This document shows positions 21,614 to 33,796 of a stretch of 64,000 bases of DNA, in pieces. How positions within the stretch are numbered: the first letter of the stretch is position 1; each line of letters starts with the position of its first letter. The translations under genes were made by a program, and so were the position numbers. This DNA is from Gordius sp. MW1 (Eukaryota; Nematomorpha; Gordioida; Gordea; Gordiidae), in the NCBI GenBank assembly GCA_964036665.1, contig OZ038526.1, positions 10,540,001-10,604,000 on the forward strand, given 5' to 3'. The notes beneath the pieces are model-generated. The model made no database searches. It had not been told where the DNA came from and worked only from the letters and a program-made list of their open reading frames with translations.

Positions 21614-21986
21614 TGTTCAAAATATCGACAGTTCATAATATCGACAACCAATATATGTATATAATAAAATATATAGAATTACATATAAGCAATTTCTACA
21701 TATTTATTATAATATATTAAACACTAAATTATATAATTAATAAATAAAAATTATTTGGTATAGGGTGGTATATAAGTTTAAGTGTATAAAAGCAATTTAT
21801 ACATACTTAATATATTAAATACTAAATTATATAATTAAATACAAGTTAGTCTTTTAAAGGGTGCTATATAATTAAGTGTATATAATAAACTATATGTAAT
21901 AATATAAAAGCAATTATACATACTTAATATATTAAAAACTAATTTTTTATGGTTGTCGATATTATGCACTGTCGATATTTTGAACA
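21614..21986. mobile_element. MITE family D with 37-bp TIRs
   Basis: The left arm starts TGTTCAAAATATCGACAG and continues to ACAACCA at 21650; the right arm, 21950-21986, is its inverse with about one mismatch. The interior holds three diverged copies of a ~55-bp AT-rich unit (AGCAATTTATACATACTTAA core). No clean TSD seen. Superfamily unknown. Confidence 0.75.
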
Positions 21987-22630
21987 TGGTGATTTACCCA
22001 CTCTAGTCATATTCGCAGTTAAATTGTAATAGCATATTACTAACATAGACAAGATAGACTGCTCATCAACGCACAAATTGTGTACCCTTTAATTATATAT
22101 TCACAAGGATATAACAAGTACAAAAACGGTGTAAATAAAATAATAGTTAATTGCGTATTTTCTCAACTGGTTTATCGCTCACTCTACAACCAATCAAAAT
22201 GTAGTTCAAATTTGCAAAGCATGCTTATAACTAATTAATATTTAATCATGTTGTAAACGCTTTAAAAGGTTGCAAAAACATATATTAAGCATATAATATT
22301 TGAAGATTAACTTTTTTATTGCTGCATATATATTTTCTTTCATATTAAACATATAATATATAAAGTTCAAATTTTTTATTGCTGCCTATATATTTTCTTT
22401 CATAGGTTAGATTAAATGCTTTATAATAGGTTAATATGCATTTACAATATTTTATATTGTTATATAATAGATATACTTATATAATAATGCTTAAATTAAA
22501 ATTTTTGTGCATTATATTAATTGTGCATTAGACCAGTTGAGTATAAATCGTTAATTAACCTTCCTATCAAATACACATTTCTAGAACTTAACAAAACAAA
22601 TACAACGAACAAATACAATTCAATATTACA
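21987..22630. other. AT-rich sequence, possibly LTR of the adjacent minus-strand Gypsy
   Basis: A polypurine tract on the minus strand (AAAGGGGGGAATAA, about 22631-22645) is followed by TGTAATATTG, so a 3' LTR may run downward from 22630. Near 22280-22405 a ~65-bp block (TTTTTTATTGCTGC, TATATATTTTCTTTCAT) is tandemly duplicated. No partner LTR was found, so its end cannot be fixed. Confidence 0.4.
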
Positions 22631-22639
22631 TTATTCCCC

Positions 22640-24110
22640 CCTTTAAAGATGACTCCCATCATAGCGGTGATGTGGTTTCGATACCCTTTTGTCATATAGA
22701 ATGTTTCTTTCAAGACTGCACCTCGATCAAGTGTTTTTCTCTCCCTTTGGTGATTCCCGTGTTTTCTTCTTGTGCTTTACTATGTTGACATCATATGTTG
22801 TCGCGTTTGTTTGTGCGTCTATAAATCCTTCCCTCCATCCAGGACTTGTGTCATTTTGTACCCATACTGGTTGCTCGGGTTCGAAACATCTTTCCTGTGT
22901 CCACCTGTTATTGTGATACTTTTGCTTCAAAAGGATTCTTCACTCCTTGCAAGTCGTCTTTAGTTAGTCTAGCGTAGACGAATCCTCGGATTAAACATTG
23001 CCTCAACCAAGCTAATGCCTGTAGTTACGTTCTGGCTCGTTCGCATGCTCATTAGAACTTGTAGCAAATTTAATAACGTTTGCCCCCGACTTTTTGTTAA
23101 CCAAAAATTTACTTTTTATCGTTCTAATGTACCTCTTCGCAAGACCATTTGTTTTGGGGTGGTAAGGGGCTCCCGTAAAATTTACATTACCATTGTTTTT
23201 ACAAAATATTTTAAATTCTATGGATTTAAACTGGCGCCCCTTGTCACTAACTATATATCTAGGTAACCCAAAACGCGCAAATATTGTTCTTAAATTTTGG
23301 TTAATATTTGTCGAATTAATCTCTCTAAGTACCATTACCTCAGGCCATTTCGAAAAAGCGTTGATACATACCAACCAGTATTTCTTATCAATAGGACCCG
23401 CCAAGTCTATGTTGATCTGTTCTCATAGCTTGTCTGGAACGTTCCAAGCGTATAATGGCACTTCTTTAATATTATGTCTTTCAACTTGGCAAAATTTACG
23501 AGCATTAACGTATTTTTAATATCTGCGTCAATGTTATTCCAATAGACATAATACCTAGCCAACTATTTCATGCCTACAATTCCCAAATAGCCATCATATA
23601 ATACTTTAAGAATATTTGACCTATCTCTGGTACTATTAGTCAATCTTTATAATATAAAAGAAGATTGTAAGAAATATAATTTTTTAATTGAACGTATTTT
23701 CGTACGTTTTCATTATTTGTAGGGCCTTGCCATCTATTATTAAATAGCTCAATTATTTCTTTTAATACGGTGTCTTTTATTGTCTCTTCCACGAGGTTCT
23801 TTATATTTAAGGTTAAATCATCTATTAACTGTATTTGCCGTATATCATTTTCAATATTTAGGTTATGAGGAGAATCTTTTAAGCACAGACGTGAGAGCGC
23901 ATCCGCACACTGATTAGACTGCCCCGGATGTATTTATTTTATAATCTTATTGTAATAATTTTATCGCCCATCTTAATAATCTATTAATAGTTATTTTACT
24001 AAGATCTCTTGTTTTTCCAAAAATATATGTGAGAACGTGATGGTCTGTTTTTATATATAATCTAAGACATTTTCGTCTAAATTATCTGATGGCGATGCCA
24101 TGAATATTTA
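22640..24110 (-). pseudogene. Gypsy pol remnant: RNase H end and integrase
   Basis: Minus strand, high to low: RNase H (KTDHHVLTYIFGKT near 24040; NQCADALSRLCLK near 23900), a decayed zinc region, then an integrase core open at 23404-23012. The core reads AGPIDKKYWLVCINAFSKWP, IVSDKGRQF and YHPKTNGLAKRYIRT. Beyond it is a C-terminal region (RWTQERCFEPEQPVWVQ, 22890). Two catalytic-region changes stand out: the usual Asp in VDAF is Asn, and the Glu of the NGxAER motif is Lys. No RT or gag is present, so it is a 5'-truncated copy. Confidence 0.8.
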
Positions 24111-25150
24111 CATGTTTGCACTTAATTTACGAATGATGGTAATGTAAAAGCTATGTGGTATACGTGTATACCGCGTTACCATGTGTTAGTATACTACGTT
24201 TTAATGTCCGCGGTATACTTTGACCTTGCTTAGATTTAATTTATTAATGTTAATGTAAAAGGGTTAAAGAACGGTTCTGCGATCGTTATAATTAAAAAAA
24301 GGAATTGGTCAAAGGAAGGCACTTTTACCGCGGGTTAACCTAGACGCGGAAGTGGCTAAGTTTCTTTGACGCTCGTTTTTTTAATTACTTTTTCTTTAAA
24401 CTCAGCCACATCTGGTACTCATTTTCGCAGCCGTCTGAAGATTTCCAGTACATTGCTCGTTCAATCAAGTCCACCACCCAGGGAAGATTCAACGGCTAAA
24501 GCGAAATCTCACTTCAATATTTCGGTCCTTGCAAATTAGTCCTTGTATTTTGAATCCTTGTAAACTTTCCCCAATATTTGTACTTGTCCTAAACCTTTGT
24601 AAATCTCCAACCCCTACGTTTACCCCCATTTATTGTATTTTTCCTAAATACTATAATTTTTCCTTCACAAAACATTTCAATTGTAAATCCCCCTTTTATT
24701 GTTGTAAAAAATTATTCGTATAAATTATTAGGTTTATATTTAGTTGTATTTGCATTAATAAAGTAATTCCTAATTTTCTTGGTAAAATCTTTTTACTAAC
24801 ATCGCTAACCGCCTTCCGCCAGCCATTACAAGCTATATTAAAACATGAATTTTAAATTATTTGTTTTCAAAAAAGAACTAAATAAATAGGTCGTTCCTTT
24901 GCTTCAGTGGCGTAACCAAGGGTGAGGGTAAAAGCAAGAAATCCCCCCTAGCAAAAGTTAAAAAAAATTACAGTTTATAATTACTTTTTCTTTCTGCATT
25001 AAATTTTCGTCAATAAAGCTTTCAGCCCATATATTTCCTTAGTTTGAAATCCCCTAGAAAAAAAACATGGCTAGGTATTTCCCCATAAGATTTCCTGGCC
25101 TTCCTACGATAAGTAGCAATTTTGAACTAGGGGTACTCTTCGGCTATTAG
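24111..25150. other. non-coding; hAT-like terminus at 24904
   Basis: Contains a palindrome GGTATACGTGTATACC near 24160 and a possible hAT left end CAGTGGCGTAACCAAGG at 24904, with no matching right end. The 24150-24800 part has LTR-like features (poly-A signal AATAAA near 24757), but no repeat partner in this window. No gene supported. Confidence 0.4.
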
Positions 25151-25155
25151 ATTCC

Positions 25156-25497
25156 TGTTGTTTATCGACACAAAGGCGGGTGTGGAGAATAAAGTAAAAA
25201 CAAATAATATGACGGAAGTATATAGACGTATGAAGTGATTAAAGTAAAGATGAAGGAAAGATGAGGGAAGACAACACACACACATTTGTTTGTATGTAGT
25301 GATGCATTTAAAATATTATTATAATGGTCTTTGTCGCATGAATACTGCACACATTTGTTTTTATGTAGTGAAGCATTCGAATATTTTTATGATGGTCGTC
25401 GTCTAGTGAACACTATATACATATTATTTTTGTGAACTTGGTCTTGTGAGGATATAATAAAGTGGGATTGCGTATTGTATATTCCCTGAACTGAACA
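25156..25497 (+). repeat. 5' LTR of the 9-kb Gypsy
   Basis: 342 bp, TGTTGTTTATCGACAC to CTGAACTGAACA. Poly-A signal AATAAA at 25456. Contains an internal diverged repeat around CACACATTTGTTT and GAATATTTTTATGATGG. Confidence 0.92.
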
Positions 25498-25498
25498 G

Positions 25499-25510
25499 TG
25501 GCGCCCAAAG
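25499..25510 (+). other. primer binding site candidate
   Basis: TGGCGCCCAAAG, one base after the LTR. TGGCGCCC is the usual start of tRNA-Lys-type sites in many LTR elements; the tRNA assignment is not certain. Confidence 0.6.
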
Positions 25511-26039
25511 TAAAAAGAAAGGCCAAACATTTTGCAAAAATTCTTAAAAGAATAAAATCATATTCGGGATTATCTATATTCGGGTCCTAGTTCTGAGATA
25601 AGAATTCTATAGTCCTGTACCGATTAAATTGAAGCCTAGTGAATATTAATCTAAGAAAACCTAGAAGATCGTTAGAAAAAATCGGGAATTCAAAAAGCAT
25701 AGTAACATCTGCCGAAACGCACAGCGGCAATCGGACTTCAAGTTTACCGCCAACGTCAGTCTGAATTCAAGTTTACCGCCAACAATAAAAGCGCGCAGCT
25801 AAGACGAGTTATTGCACGGTGGGAGCGTTCTGATTAACATTTATATAAGGGGCAATTTCGAGGCAAACAAAAATTTGGGATCACGTGTATATGTTTAAAT
25901 TAGTGATTGCTTGCATTATTTTGGCTAATTTGTTTGAAATTAAGAAATTATTGTGTAGTGATTTTAAAATTATATTAAAATGGAAATGATACCAGAATAC
26001 TACGTTTATATTATTTATTTTTTGTTGGGGTTCACGTGC

Positions 26040-26140
26040 AGTGTAATTGTAACGCATATCGCTACATGCTGTAAAAAGTGTACAGCATGCGGAGGGCAAC
26101 GTAGATTATCAAGGGATTGTCCCAGGCGGGGAAGCACATG
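26040..26140 (+). pseudogene. gag nucleocapsid remnant with altered zinc knuckle
   Basis: Reads CCKKCTACGGQRRLSRDCPRR. Spacing is CX2CX4RX4C, so the canonical His is Arg and zinc binding would be lost. No capsid domain was recognised in 25511-26040, which I leave as unassigned leader or decayed gag. Confidence 0.5.
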
Positions 26141-27664
26141 ACTAGGACATGAAAAGAAAATATTTTGTGTCCTTTATAACTTTCCTTTTATTTTTCTCTT
26201 TAATTTATTTGGCTGTTTTAGTATAACTATAAAAACTATATATTGCTATATACATTATTTATTTTATTTAATTAAATATTTGTATTTAATTGTAGTAGAA
26301 CTTAAATTATATGCATATGTAATTAGATCTGGCATCAATGGTGTTATAAATATAAGTATTGGCTACGTGAAAGCAATAAGAGTAATGGGAGAGGGTACGT
26401 GTAAAACAATGGGCATCGTAAATGCAATAATAGCATGTGTGCACAGTACGCTGTACAAAGGAAATATGTGCGGCTTGATAAGAAGGGTATGGGATAATAA
26501 CATAAAGCGATGTGAAATTGGGGTGGGGGCGTTAGCAAGCGAACAGTCGTTAGTAATTATTAAATTAAATGGGAAAGAACATCTCATGTTAGTGGATACA
26601 GGGTCGGCGATTACTATCTTAAACAAAAGGACGTGGGTCGCCGCAGGGAAACCAAAGCTGGATATGAATGGGAAAGTTAACATATGCTAATTTACGGAAG
26701 AGGAGCTAAAGGTTCAGGGTAGGTGCGTAGTAAAAGTAAGACATAAGGGAGAACTAGTATAGGCAGAGGTATATATAATGGACTAGGCGGATAATAATAT
26801 TGTAGGGTGGGACTGGATTAATAAATGGTCAAAAGAGTTTAATTGGTGGGATTGTATAGAAAAGGGGGATGTGGCGTTAGAGGTGTCGTTTGAGAGTAAG
26901 GAGGAGGAAAGGGAGGAAGGTAAAGAGTTAATTTCGATGTTAAAAAAATTTGAGGAAGTGTTTGAGGACAGATTAGGCTGTTGTAAAGGGGTGGAAGTAG
27001 ATATAGAATTAAAAGAAGGTGTCATTCCCAAGTTTTGTGGAGTGCGGAGAATTCCCTTCGAGTGGAAAAAAGAGGTTGAAAGGGAATTAGATAAATGGCT
27101 AAAGGAGGGGGTTATAAGGGAAGTGGTCTCAAGTAATTGGGCGACACCGTTAGTTCCGGTGAGGAAAGTGAACGGTAAATTAAGGTTATGCATAGATTTT
27201 CGGGTGACCCTAAATCAGTGTGTGATGGATGTTAAGTATCCACTACCTCGTTTTGAGGAGATTGTAGCACAGTTGAGTGGCTGTCGATGGTATTCGAAGA
27301 TCGACTTTGCCAGTGCTTATTTACAACTTCTGGTAAGTGAGAGGACTAGCGGGTATTTAACGATAAACACGCACAAGGGTTTATTTGCTTTTCGCCGGTT
27401 ACCATTCGGGCTGAGTGTGTTAGCTCCGATTTTTCAAAGGACGATGGCCGCATTGTTTAGGGATATGGGCGGCGTATTAATTGCTATGCAATTTATGGGC
27501 TCGTTTTTTGGTGTCCGTTGTCCGTTGTCCGTCTACCCTCCCTATCTATTTGCATTAGGTATATTAGGTTATCGCTTTTTTAAATTAATGCATGAGAAAG
27601 AGGTGCCCCACCCCTCATCCCTATCTCATGCATAAGAGGTGCCCCACCCCTCATCTCTATCTCC

Positions 27665-27945
27665 CTCGGTGTGTTATATATAAGATTTGTTAAATTATCT
27701 ATTATATAATAAACATAAATAAAAGTTGTTTACTTTTAATTGCTATGCAATTTAACTAGTTATATAATAAACATAAATAAAAGTTGTTTACTTTTAATTG
27801 CAATGCAATTTAACTAGTTTTTGTTATATAATAAACATAGATAAAAGTTGTTTACTTTTAATGCTATGCAATTTAACTAGTTATATAATAAACATAAATA
27901 AAAGTTGTTTACTTTTAATTGCTATGCAATTTAACTAGTTTTGGG
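27665..27945. repeat. ~58-bp tandem repeat, 4 copies, in E1
   Basis: Unit: TATATAATAAACATAAATAA, then AAGTTGTTTACTTTTAA, then TTGCTATGCAATTTAACTAG. The TTGCTATGCAATT part is the same as the element's own terminus. Confidence 0.9.
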
Positions 27946-27999
27946 GTTAGAATCCCGGAGTTTTTTTTGACTCTTATGATTGTTCTTGTTACTATCATT

Positions 28000-28625
28000 G
28001 ATAATAAGAATTTTTGGCCGTCCGCTGGCTGCTGACCAATGAAAAAAATGACCATTGGCCAAAATGTGAATCCGAGTTTATTTTTTCGTTTTTTTTATTA
28101 TTATGATTGTTCCTGTTACTACCATTGCTATATGACTTTTTGGCCGTCCGTTGGCTGCTGACCAATGGAAAAAAATCACCATTGGCCAAAATGTGATTCG
28201 AAATTTTTTTTTCTCGTTTTTTTTGACTATTATGAATTTATATCCACTTTTACCGTGTCCTGGCTGCTGACCAATGGAAAAAAATGACCATTGGCCAAAA
28301 TGTAATTCGAAAATTTTTTTTTAGTTTTTTTTGACTATTATGAATTTATATCCACTTTTACCGTGTCCTGGCTGCTGACCGATGGAAAAAAATGACCATT
28401 GGCCAAAATGTGATTCGAAAATTTTTTTTAGTTTTTTTTTGACTATTATAAGTTTATATCCACTTTTACCGTGTCCTGGCTGCTGACCAATGGAAAAAAA
28501 CGACCATTGGCCAAAATGTGATTCGAAAATTTTTTTTTCGTTTTTTTTACTCTTATGAATTTATATCCACTTTTACCGTGTGCTGGCTGCTGACCAATGG
28601 AAAAAAATGACCATTGGCCAAATTT
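28000..28625. repeat. ~105-125-bp tandem repeat, 6 copies, in E1
   Basis: Each unit has GGCTGCTGACCAATGG, an A-run, TGACCATTGGCCAAAATGT and a T-rich spacer. The core is an imperfect palindrome (CCAATGG and CCATTGG). The same core, in the opposite orientation, recurs about 12 times in 45000-45600 and 49515-50790. Confidence 0.9.
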
Positions 28626-29353
28626 TATATATAACCTAAAAATTTATTATAGATGGTCTAACAGACAGCCAACTATGTAATATATATTTTTAACCTTATA
28701 AATGCATATATATTTTTTTATTGGGTTAATATATTTCATTTAATTAGATTGTGATTTCATAGAAAACCTAAAAAGTAATATTTAAAAAAATAATATAGGT
28801 ATTAGATTCTAATTTACGATAAAATATATCGATAGAAACTAACACAAAATTCGAAACCTCCTTCAAAGGTATAAGCATAGCCCGTTATTTCTAATTAAAT
28901 TGAATCTACTATTAAACTCAAACACGAATTGTACTTTATTAGATGGCGCGCGTAAGTTTATATAATTAGTAAAATTTTTCTACGTGTCATAGATATTACA
29001 CCGCACTTGTGGCAGGGAAATGTCCGATATTTTTAAAATTTTATAGGTATTTTAGGAATCTGAAAAGGTTATTTTACCCCCGGCCGCCCTGGGCACCTAC
29101 GGGTAAAGTTTCGAGCGAATCGGGCTGGTAGTTTAAGAATTTAGCCCTTTTTTAAACTAAAAAAAAACTTTTTTTTTTTAATTTTTTTTTACATTAAATT
29201 AATATTTTGTTTTTGTTAATACCATTGATAATATGACTTTTTGACCGTCCGCTGGCTACTGACCGACGAAATATAATGATTTTCTAAACATAAAACACAA
29301 CTTTATTATTTCATTATCTATATAAATAACATAATAACTTCTACTATTTTAAA

Positions 29354-29423
29354 GCCAACATGGTATAGTGGTTATAGCGCCGGCTTGTGAACTGGAGGTG
29401 TGGGTTTCAAGTCAGGGAGGGCA
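29354..29423 (+). other. tRNA-like sequence in E1 (pol III A/B box-like)
   Basis: Reads GCCAACATGGTATAGTGGTT, then a GCCGGCTTGTGAACTGG anticodon-arm-like part, then GGGTTTCAAGTC. The A-box-like TGGTATAGTGG and B-box-like GGTTTCAAGTC are in the right order and spacing. The acceptor stem pairs poorly, so it is a tRNA-derived remnant rather than a gene. In E2/E3 the reverse complement of GGGTTCGAATCCCGGAG recurs, with a better B box. Confidence 0.45.
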
Positions 29424-32349
29424 CAAATTTTTTTTTTTAATTTTTTTAAATTAAATTAATATTTGTTCATGTTAATACCAATGATAATATGAATTTTTGA
29501 CCGCCCGCTGGCTACTGACCAATAAAAAAATGACCATTGGCCAAATAAATCGAAATTTTTTTCGTTTTTGAATTGGTTAACATTGATAATTACCCTATGT
29601 CCTCCCCTACAAGGGCCTATAACTAATTAGCTAATTATTTTGCATCTAATACCCCCTATAGGCATTCTCGCCCCTTCCCACCTTTCTCGCCCATAAATTG
29701 CATAGCAAATATGCTACGTTTATACGGAGTATAGAAGAGTTCCCCCTTCCCCTCTTCCCTTCCCCTACTCCCCTTCCCTTCTCCCCCTTCCCACGAGGGC
29801 CGAAGGCCCGAGTTTTTTTATTATATGGATGATATTTTGGTGTGATAAATCGCGGGAAGAGCATGATATTCGGTTATACGAGGTATTAAGGCGTATTTAG
29901 GAAAGCGGTAAGGTAGTAAGTTGGGAGAATAGTAAGTTTGCTACGTAAGAATTCGTTTATTTAGGCCATGTATTGAAGGGAGATACTATAACCCCGGTGA
30001 GGGACAAGGTTGAAGTGATTCAAAAATTGAGGGAACCTGGTACAAAAAAAGAGCTGCATAGTTTTTTGGGAGTATTTAATTACTATAGTAAGTTTATTAA
30101 AAATTTTGCCCAAATGTCGGCACCTTTATACGGTAAATACGAAAAAGATCACGTTTGTTTGGGATGAGAGGTGTCAAAGTAGTTTTGAGCAACTGAAACA
30201 ATGTCTCGTAGCTTTGCCTGTCCTGATTTGTTTTGATAATGAAAGGGAGACGAGGTTAGCGGTTGATGCCTCAATGTTGGGAGTGGGCGGGGTACTGTTG
30301 TAGGTGGATGAAGGGATAGAAAAACCAATTATATATTTTTCTCGGAAGTTAAGGGATTGTGAATTGCGGTATTCGGTCATTGAAAAGGAGGCATTAGCCA
30401 TGGTGTATGGGGTAGTAAGATGCCGGGAATATCTAATAGTTCGCCCATTTACCATTTATACGGATCATAAGCCGCTGCGGGACTTATTTAATAAAGGGAA
30501 TAATGAATTATTATTGTCCCCTCAACTACAAAGATGGTTGATATTAATGGGCGGGTTTAGTGTTACAATCGAATATAGGGACGGCAAGATTAACTATCTG
30601 CCAGATATTTTGTCTAGAAGGGTGCCTGAAAAGGAGGTTGAAAATGCAGATGATAGTTGTCACCATTGGAAGGGCTGGCTAGTGAGTATGTGAGAGTGGC
30701 CGCGCTAAGGGTAGAGGAAAGTGGGCCCGTGTCTTGGGATCGGATTAGAAATAGCATGGTTGGAAATGATGTTTTGCAACAGGTTTGTGAGTGTGTGCAA
30801 GGGAACAAAGAATGGAGTTATGAGTGGAGAGCGTTTAGGAGGGTGAGTAAAGAGTTGCACTTGGTGGAGGGTTGTTTAATGAGAGGGGCAAGAGTAATAA
30901 TTCCTGAGATTTTAAAAGAGGAAACATTAAGGGTTTTACATGCGGGACATCAAGGGATTGTTAAGATGAAACAACGGGCGAGGGAATATATGTGGTGGCC
31001 AGAAATGAGCCGGGATATTTAGGACCTGGCCAGAGCATTTGAGGCATGTAATGCTGTAGGTGATATGCCTCGTGGTGGGAAGAAGGGTAAGTGAAAATTG
31101 GCCGCAAGGGCTTGGGAAAGAATACATGTGGATTTCTTTGAATGGCGGGGTAAGGCATATCTATTAGTGGTAGACGCTTATTCCAAGTGGGTTGAATTCT
31201 TTAAAGTTAGTAAGATGTCGGGGCGGGTGATGATTGGCATAATGAAAGGCTTGTTCGGAAAATTTAGCTTGCCTCTGATGATAGTGTCGGATGGTGGTCC
31301 TGCTTTTATGAGTAAGGAGTTAAAAAATTTCTTCCTGGCACAGGGAGTGAGACATGAAGTGACGGCTCCATATTACCCCCAATCAAATGGCCAGGCGGAA
31401 AGAATGGTAGGCGTAGTAAAGAGTTGGTTTAAAAAGAGAGAGGCTGGTGGAGGAGAATTATGGAAGATGCAGTTGATGTATGATAGCACACGGAAGGAAG
31501 TGGAGAAGTCCCCCAGTGAAAAATTCTTGGGTAAGAGGGGCAGGTGTTGGCTAGACTTAATAAAAAATGAGAATGTAGGAGAGTTAGCCAAGAAAACAAA
31601 GTTCAAAAAAGATGATCTGTGTGGGTGCGGATGTTTGACGGCGATATAAAGTGGACGAAAGGGATAGTGCGAAAGGCTGATAGTAACTTTAAGTATATGG
31701 TCGAGGATAACAGTAAGAATTTAGTGGTGCGGCACATGAATCAGCTAAAAAGAAGAAGGGAAGGTCTGTAAATATTGGTTTAATGGAACGTTTTGATGGC
31801 CCATTTAATAGCTAATTTTTAGTCTAACGCTTGCTATGTTAGCACTTTATGACACCTGTTAATATTTATAAAGCTTTATTTAAAATATTCCAATTTTTTT
31901 TTTATATTTATTGCAGTTATCAATTGTACAGGCTGCAATATGTGCTGAGTTCTCATCAATTATAAAATAATTCCAAATTAATGACTTGCTTTTAGACCTA
32001 AATATAATTTAATTTAAATAAAGTCAATGTAAGGCCATTTGAATTAATAATACACAACATAGAATGTTATTCTAATTTAAAATATTTTAAATGCTTTGTT
32101 GATAAATATTATATAATATATATATTAAAAATCGTATATACAATATATAATATAAAAATAAATACATTATATTATAAATTTTAAATATAAACTAACTTAC
32201 ATAATAATATAAATAAGTGGTGGTAGAAATTTGAATGAATAAATCAATGAAAAAATAAATTAGATTTAACAGCAATTAAGTAAAATTTAATTTAAAAAGT
32301 ATATAGATATACAGCTCTAACAAATATAAAATATTTGTAAAAAAAGTTT

Positions 32350-32443
32350 CAAGTATCGGTATCGGTCGATTAATAACCGATACCGATATCGTTAAAAAAT
32401 CGTGATATCGGTACCGATACCGATACCGATATCGGTGCAGCCC
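32350..32443. mobile_element. hAT terminal fragment (ACCGATATCGG-rich)
   Basis: Multiple ACCGATACCGATA units end in CGGTGCAGCCCTA. The reverse complement, TAGGGCTGCACCGATATCGG, is a typical hAT terminus. No matching left end, so truncated. Confidence 0.65.
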
Positions 32444-32704
32444 TACTATAAACATCTAGATATATTTTGCTATTCTAACACTATCCTACCTCTATACATC
32501 TACCCTGCTTTATGTTCTAGTACTATATTTTATCCTCAATTATTTATATATAAAAAAAAATAAAATAAAAAAACAATTGGCAAGATATTGTATACATATC
32601 TCAATGGGATATGGTATGTCGGGGCGTAGCGTTATCTGGAGTGAAATATCTTATACGCGAATTATTTATAATGTAATGAAAATATGTATGGAATTAAATG
32701 TTTA

Positions 32705-33300
32705 TATGATAATCGTATTCCATTTATGTTTCAAACCCCCCTCTTAAAAAAAAATAAAAAAAAAAAAAAATAAATAAAATATATAAAAAAATAAAAATAA
32801 AAAAAATAAAAACGGGAAGAGGAAGTGGTAAAATTGTATTGCTCCTGTGTGTATTGGGAATGGATTGTGTTTGTGGGTAAATTGTATTGCGTTTGCGAAT
32901 AAATTGTGTATTGCTTTGGAATATAAAATTGTATCGTATATCTCGGATTTTGTGTAGTTATCTATAAAGTGTTTTCAAACTTTATATGTTTTAATTGTAT
33001 ATATTTTATATTTTTATTATGTTTTAAAATAATTGTATTCTACGTATGTTTAAAACCCCCCTCTCAAAAAAAAAAATAAATAAAAAAAAATACAAACAAA
33101 AAAACAAACAAAAAAACAGGGAGAGGAAGTGGAGAAATTGTATTGCGTTTGCGAAATTAATTGTGTATTGCTTTGGAATATAAAATTGTATCGTATATCT
33201 CGGATTTTTGTGTAATTATTTATAAAGTGTTTTTAAACTTTATATGTTTTAATTGTATATATTTTATATTTTTATTATGTTTTCAAATAATTGTATTCTA
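32705..33300. repeat. ~300-bp tandem duplication
   Basis: Two successive blocks share ACCCCCCTCT plus A-run, GAGGAAGTGG, GTGTATTGCTTTGGAATA, TATCTCGGATTTT and TTTATATGTTTTAATTGT. The second is shorter in the middle. Confidence 0.8.
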
Positions 33301-33475
33301 CGTATGTCTACGGATTTATAGTATATGTAGTAGCCATTGATTTGTAGTAGTATATGTAGTAGCCATTGATTTGTAGTAGTATATGTAGTAGCCATCGATT
33401 TATAATATATGTAGTAGCCATTGATTTGTAGTATATGTAATAGCCATTGATTTATAGTATATGTAGTAGCCGTGG
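33300..33475. repeat. minisatellite, TATATGTAGTAGCCATTGAT units
   Basis: About six to seven copies of TATATGTAGTAGCCATTGAT plus a variable TTGTAGTAG spacer, next to the duplicated block. Confidence 0.85.
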
Positions 33476-33796
33476 TGTGTGTACATTATTATGGATTATA
33501 TTGTATGACCAAATTTTTTTTATTTACAATGTTTACATCGAGATTTTTTTAATGGTTTGATGCTGTGTTGGATATATGTATTACTTTTATAACCATTGTA
33601 TGTACCGTTATAAAGGCATGATGTAAGCGGGTGTAACCGTTATATGTAACGTTATAAAGGCATGATGTAAGCGGGCTGGGGAATGTTGGTGGTACGGCAA
33701 GTGATAGCCATCGGTTGAAAAGGCATAAATCAAAGCCAGGGATAGTGGGAGAGTCAAAAGGAAAAGAAAAAAAAATGAAAAAGTAAAAAAAAGAGA

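Larger units (their letters stand above)
27476..29812. mobile_element. family E repeat, copy E1, inside Gypsy RT
   Basis: Begins ATTAATTGCTATGCAATT and ends with the hairpin GGGCCGAAGGCCCGAG. Order: GTCCGTT minisatellite, a duplicated 33-bp GAGGTGCCCCACCCCTCAT block, four ~58-bp AT-rich units (27665-27945), six ~105-125-bp units with a CCAATGG...CCATTGG core (28000-28625), AT-rich spacer, tRNA-like block, G/C-rich tract, hairpin. Excision leaves the host frame intact without a TSD. No coding capacity. Related copies at 44600 and 49505. Confidence 0.75.
26280..31770 (+). pseudogene. Gypsy pol (PR-RT-RH-IN), interrupted
   Basis: Protease LVDTGSAITIL near 26590. RT from about 26871 (WATPLVPVRKVNGKLRLCID, FASAYLQL, RRLPFGLSVLAPIFQ) to 27475, resuming at about 29815 with YMDD at 29822-29833 and YLGHVLKG near 29960. 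RNase H: RLAVDASMLGVGGVL near 30260 and YTDHKPL near 30460. Integrase: HAGHQG near 30940, VDFFEWRGKAYLL near 31125, VSDGGPAFMS near 31285, NGQAERM near 31390. C-terminal tail (DIKWTKGIVRKA) ends near 31770. Stops and frameshifts occur throughout; removing 27476-29812 restores the RT frame. Confidence 0.85.
31771..33796. other. 3' non-coding region of the 9-kb Gypsy
   Basis: No ORF. Holds a hAT right end (about 32350-32443), a ~300-bp tandem duplication (about 32705-33300), an 8-copy minisatellite (about 33300-33475) and a 43-bp direct repeat (33590-33675). No env-like gene is visible. Confidence 0.6.

Noticed and set aside
24150-24800. Solo LTR of an unknown element
   Set aside because: LTR-like features only; no TSD and no second copy in the window.
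29354-29423. Functional tRNA gene (His- or Thr-like)
   Set aside because: Acceptor and anticodon stems pair poorly and the block lies in a repeat; kept only as tRNA-like.
31771-33796. env gene making the 9-kb Gypsy an errantivirus-like element
   Set aside because: No ORF, signal peptide or membrane segment in the region; it consists of repeats and a hAT end.
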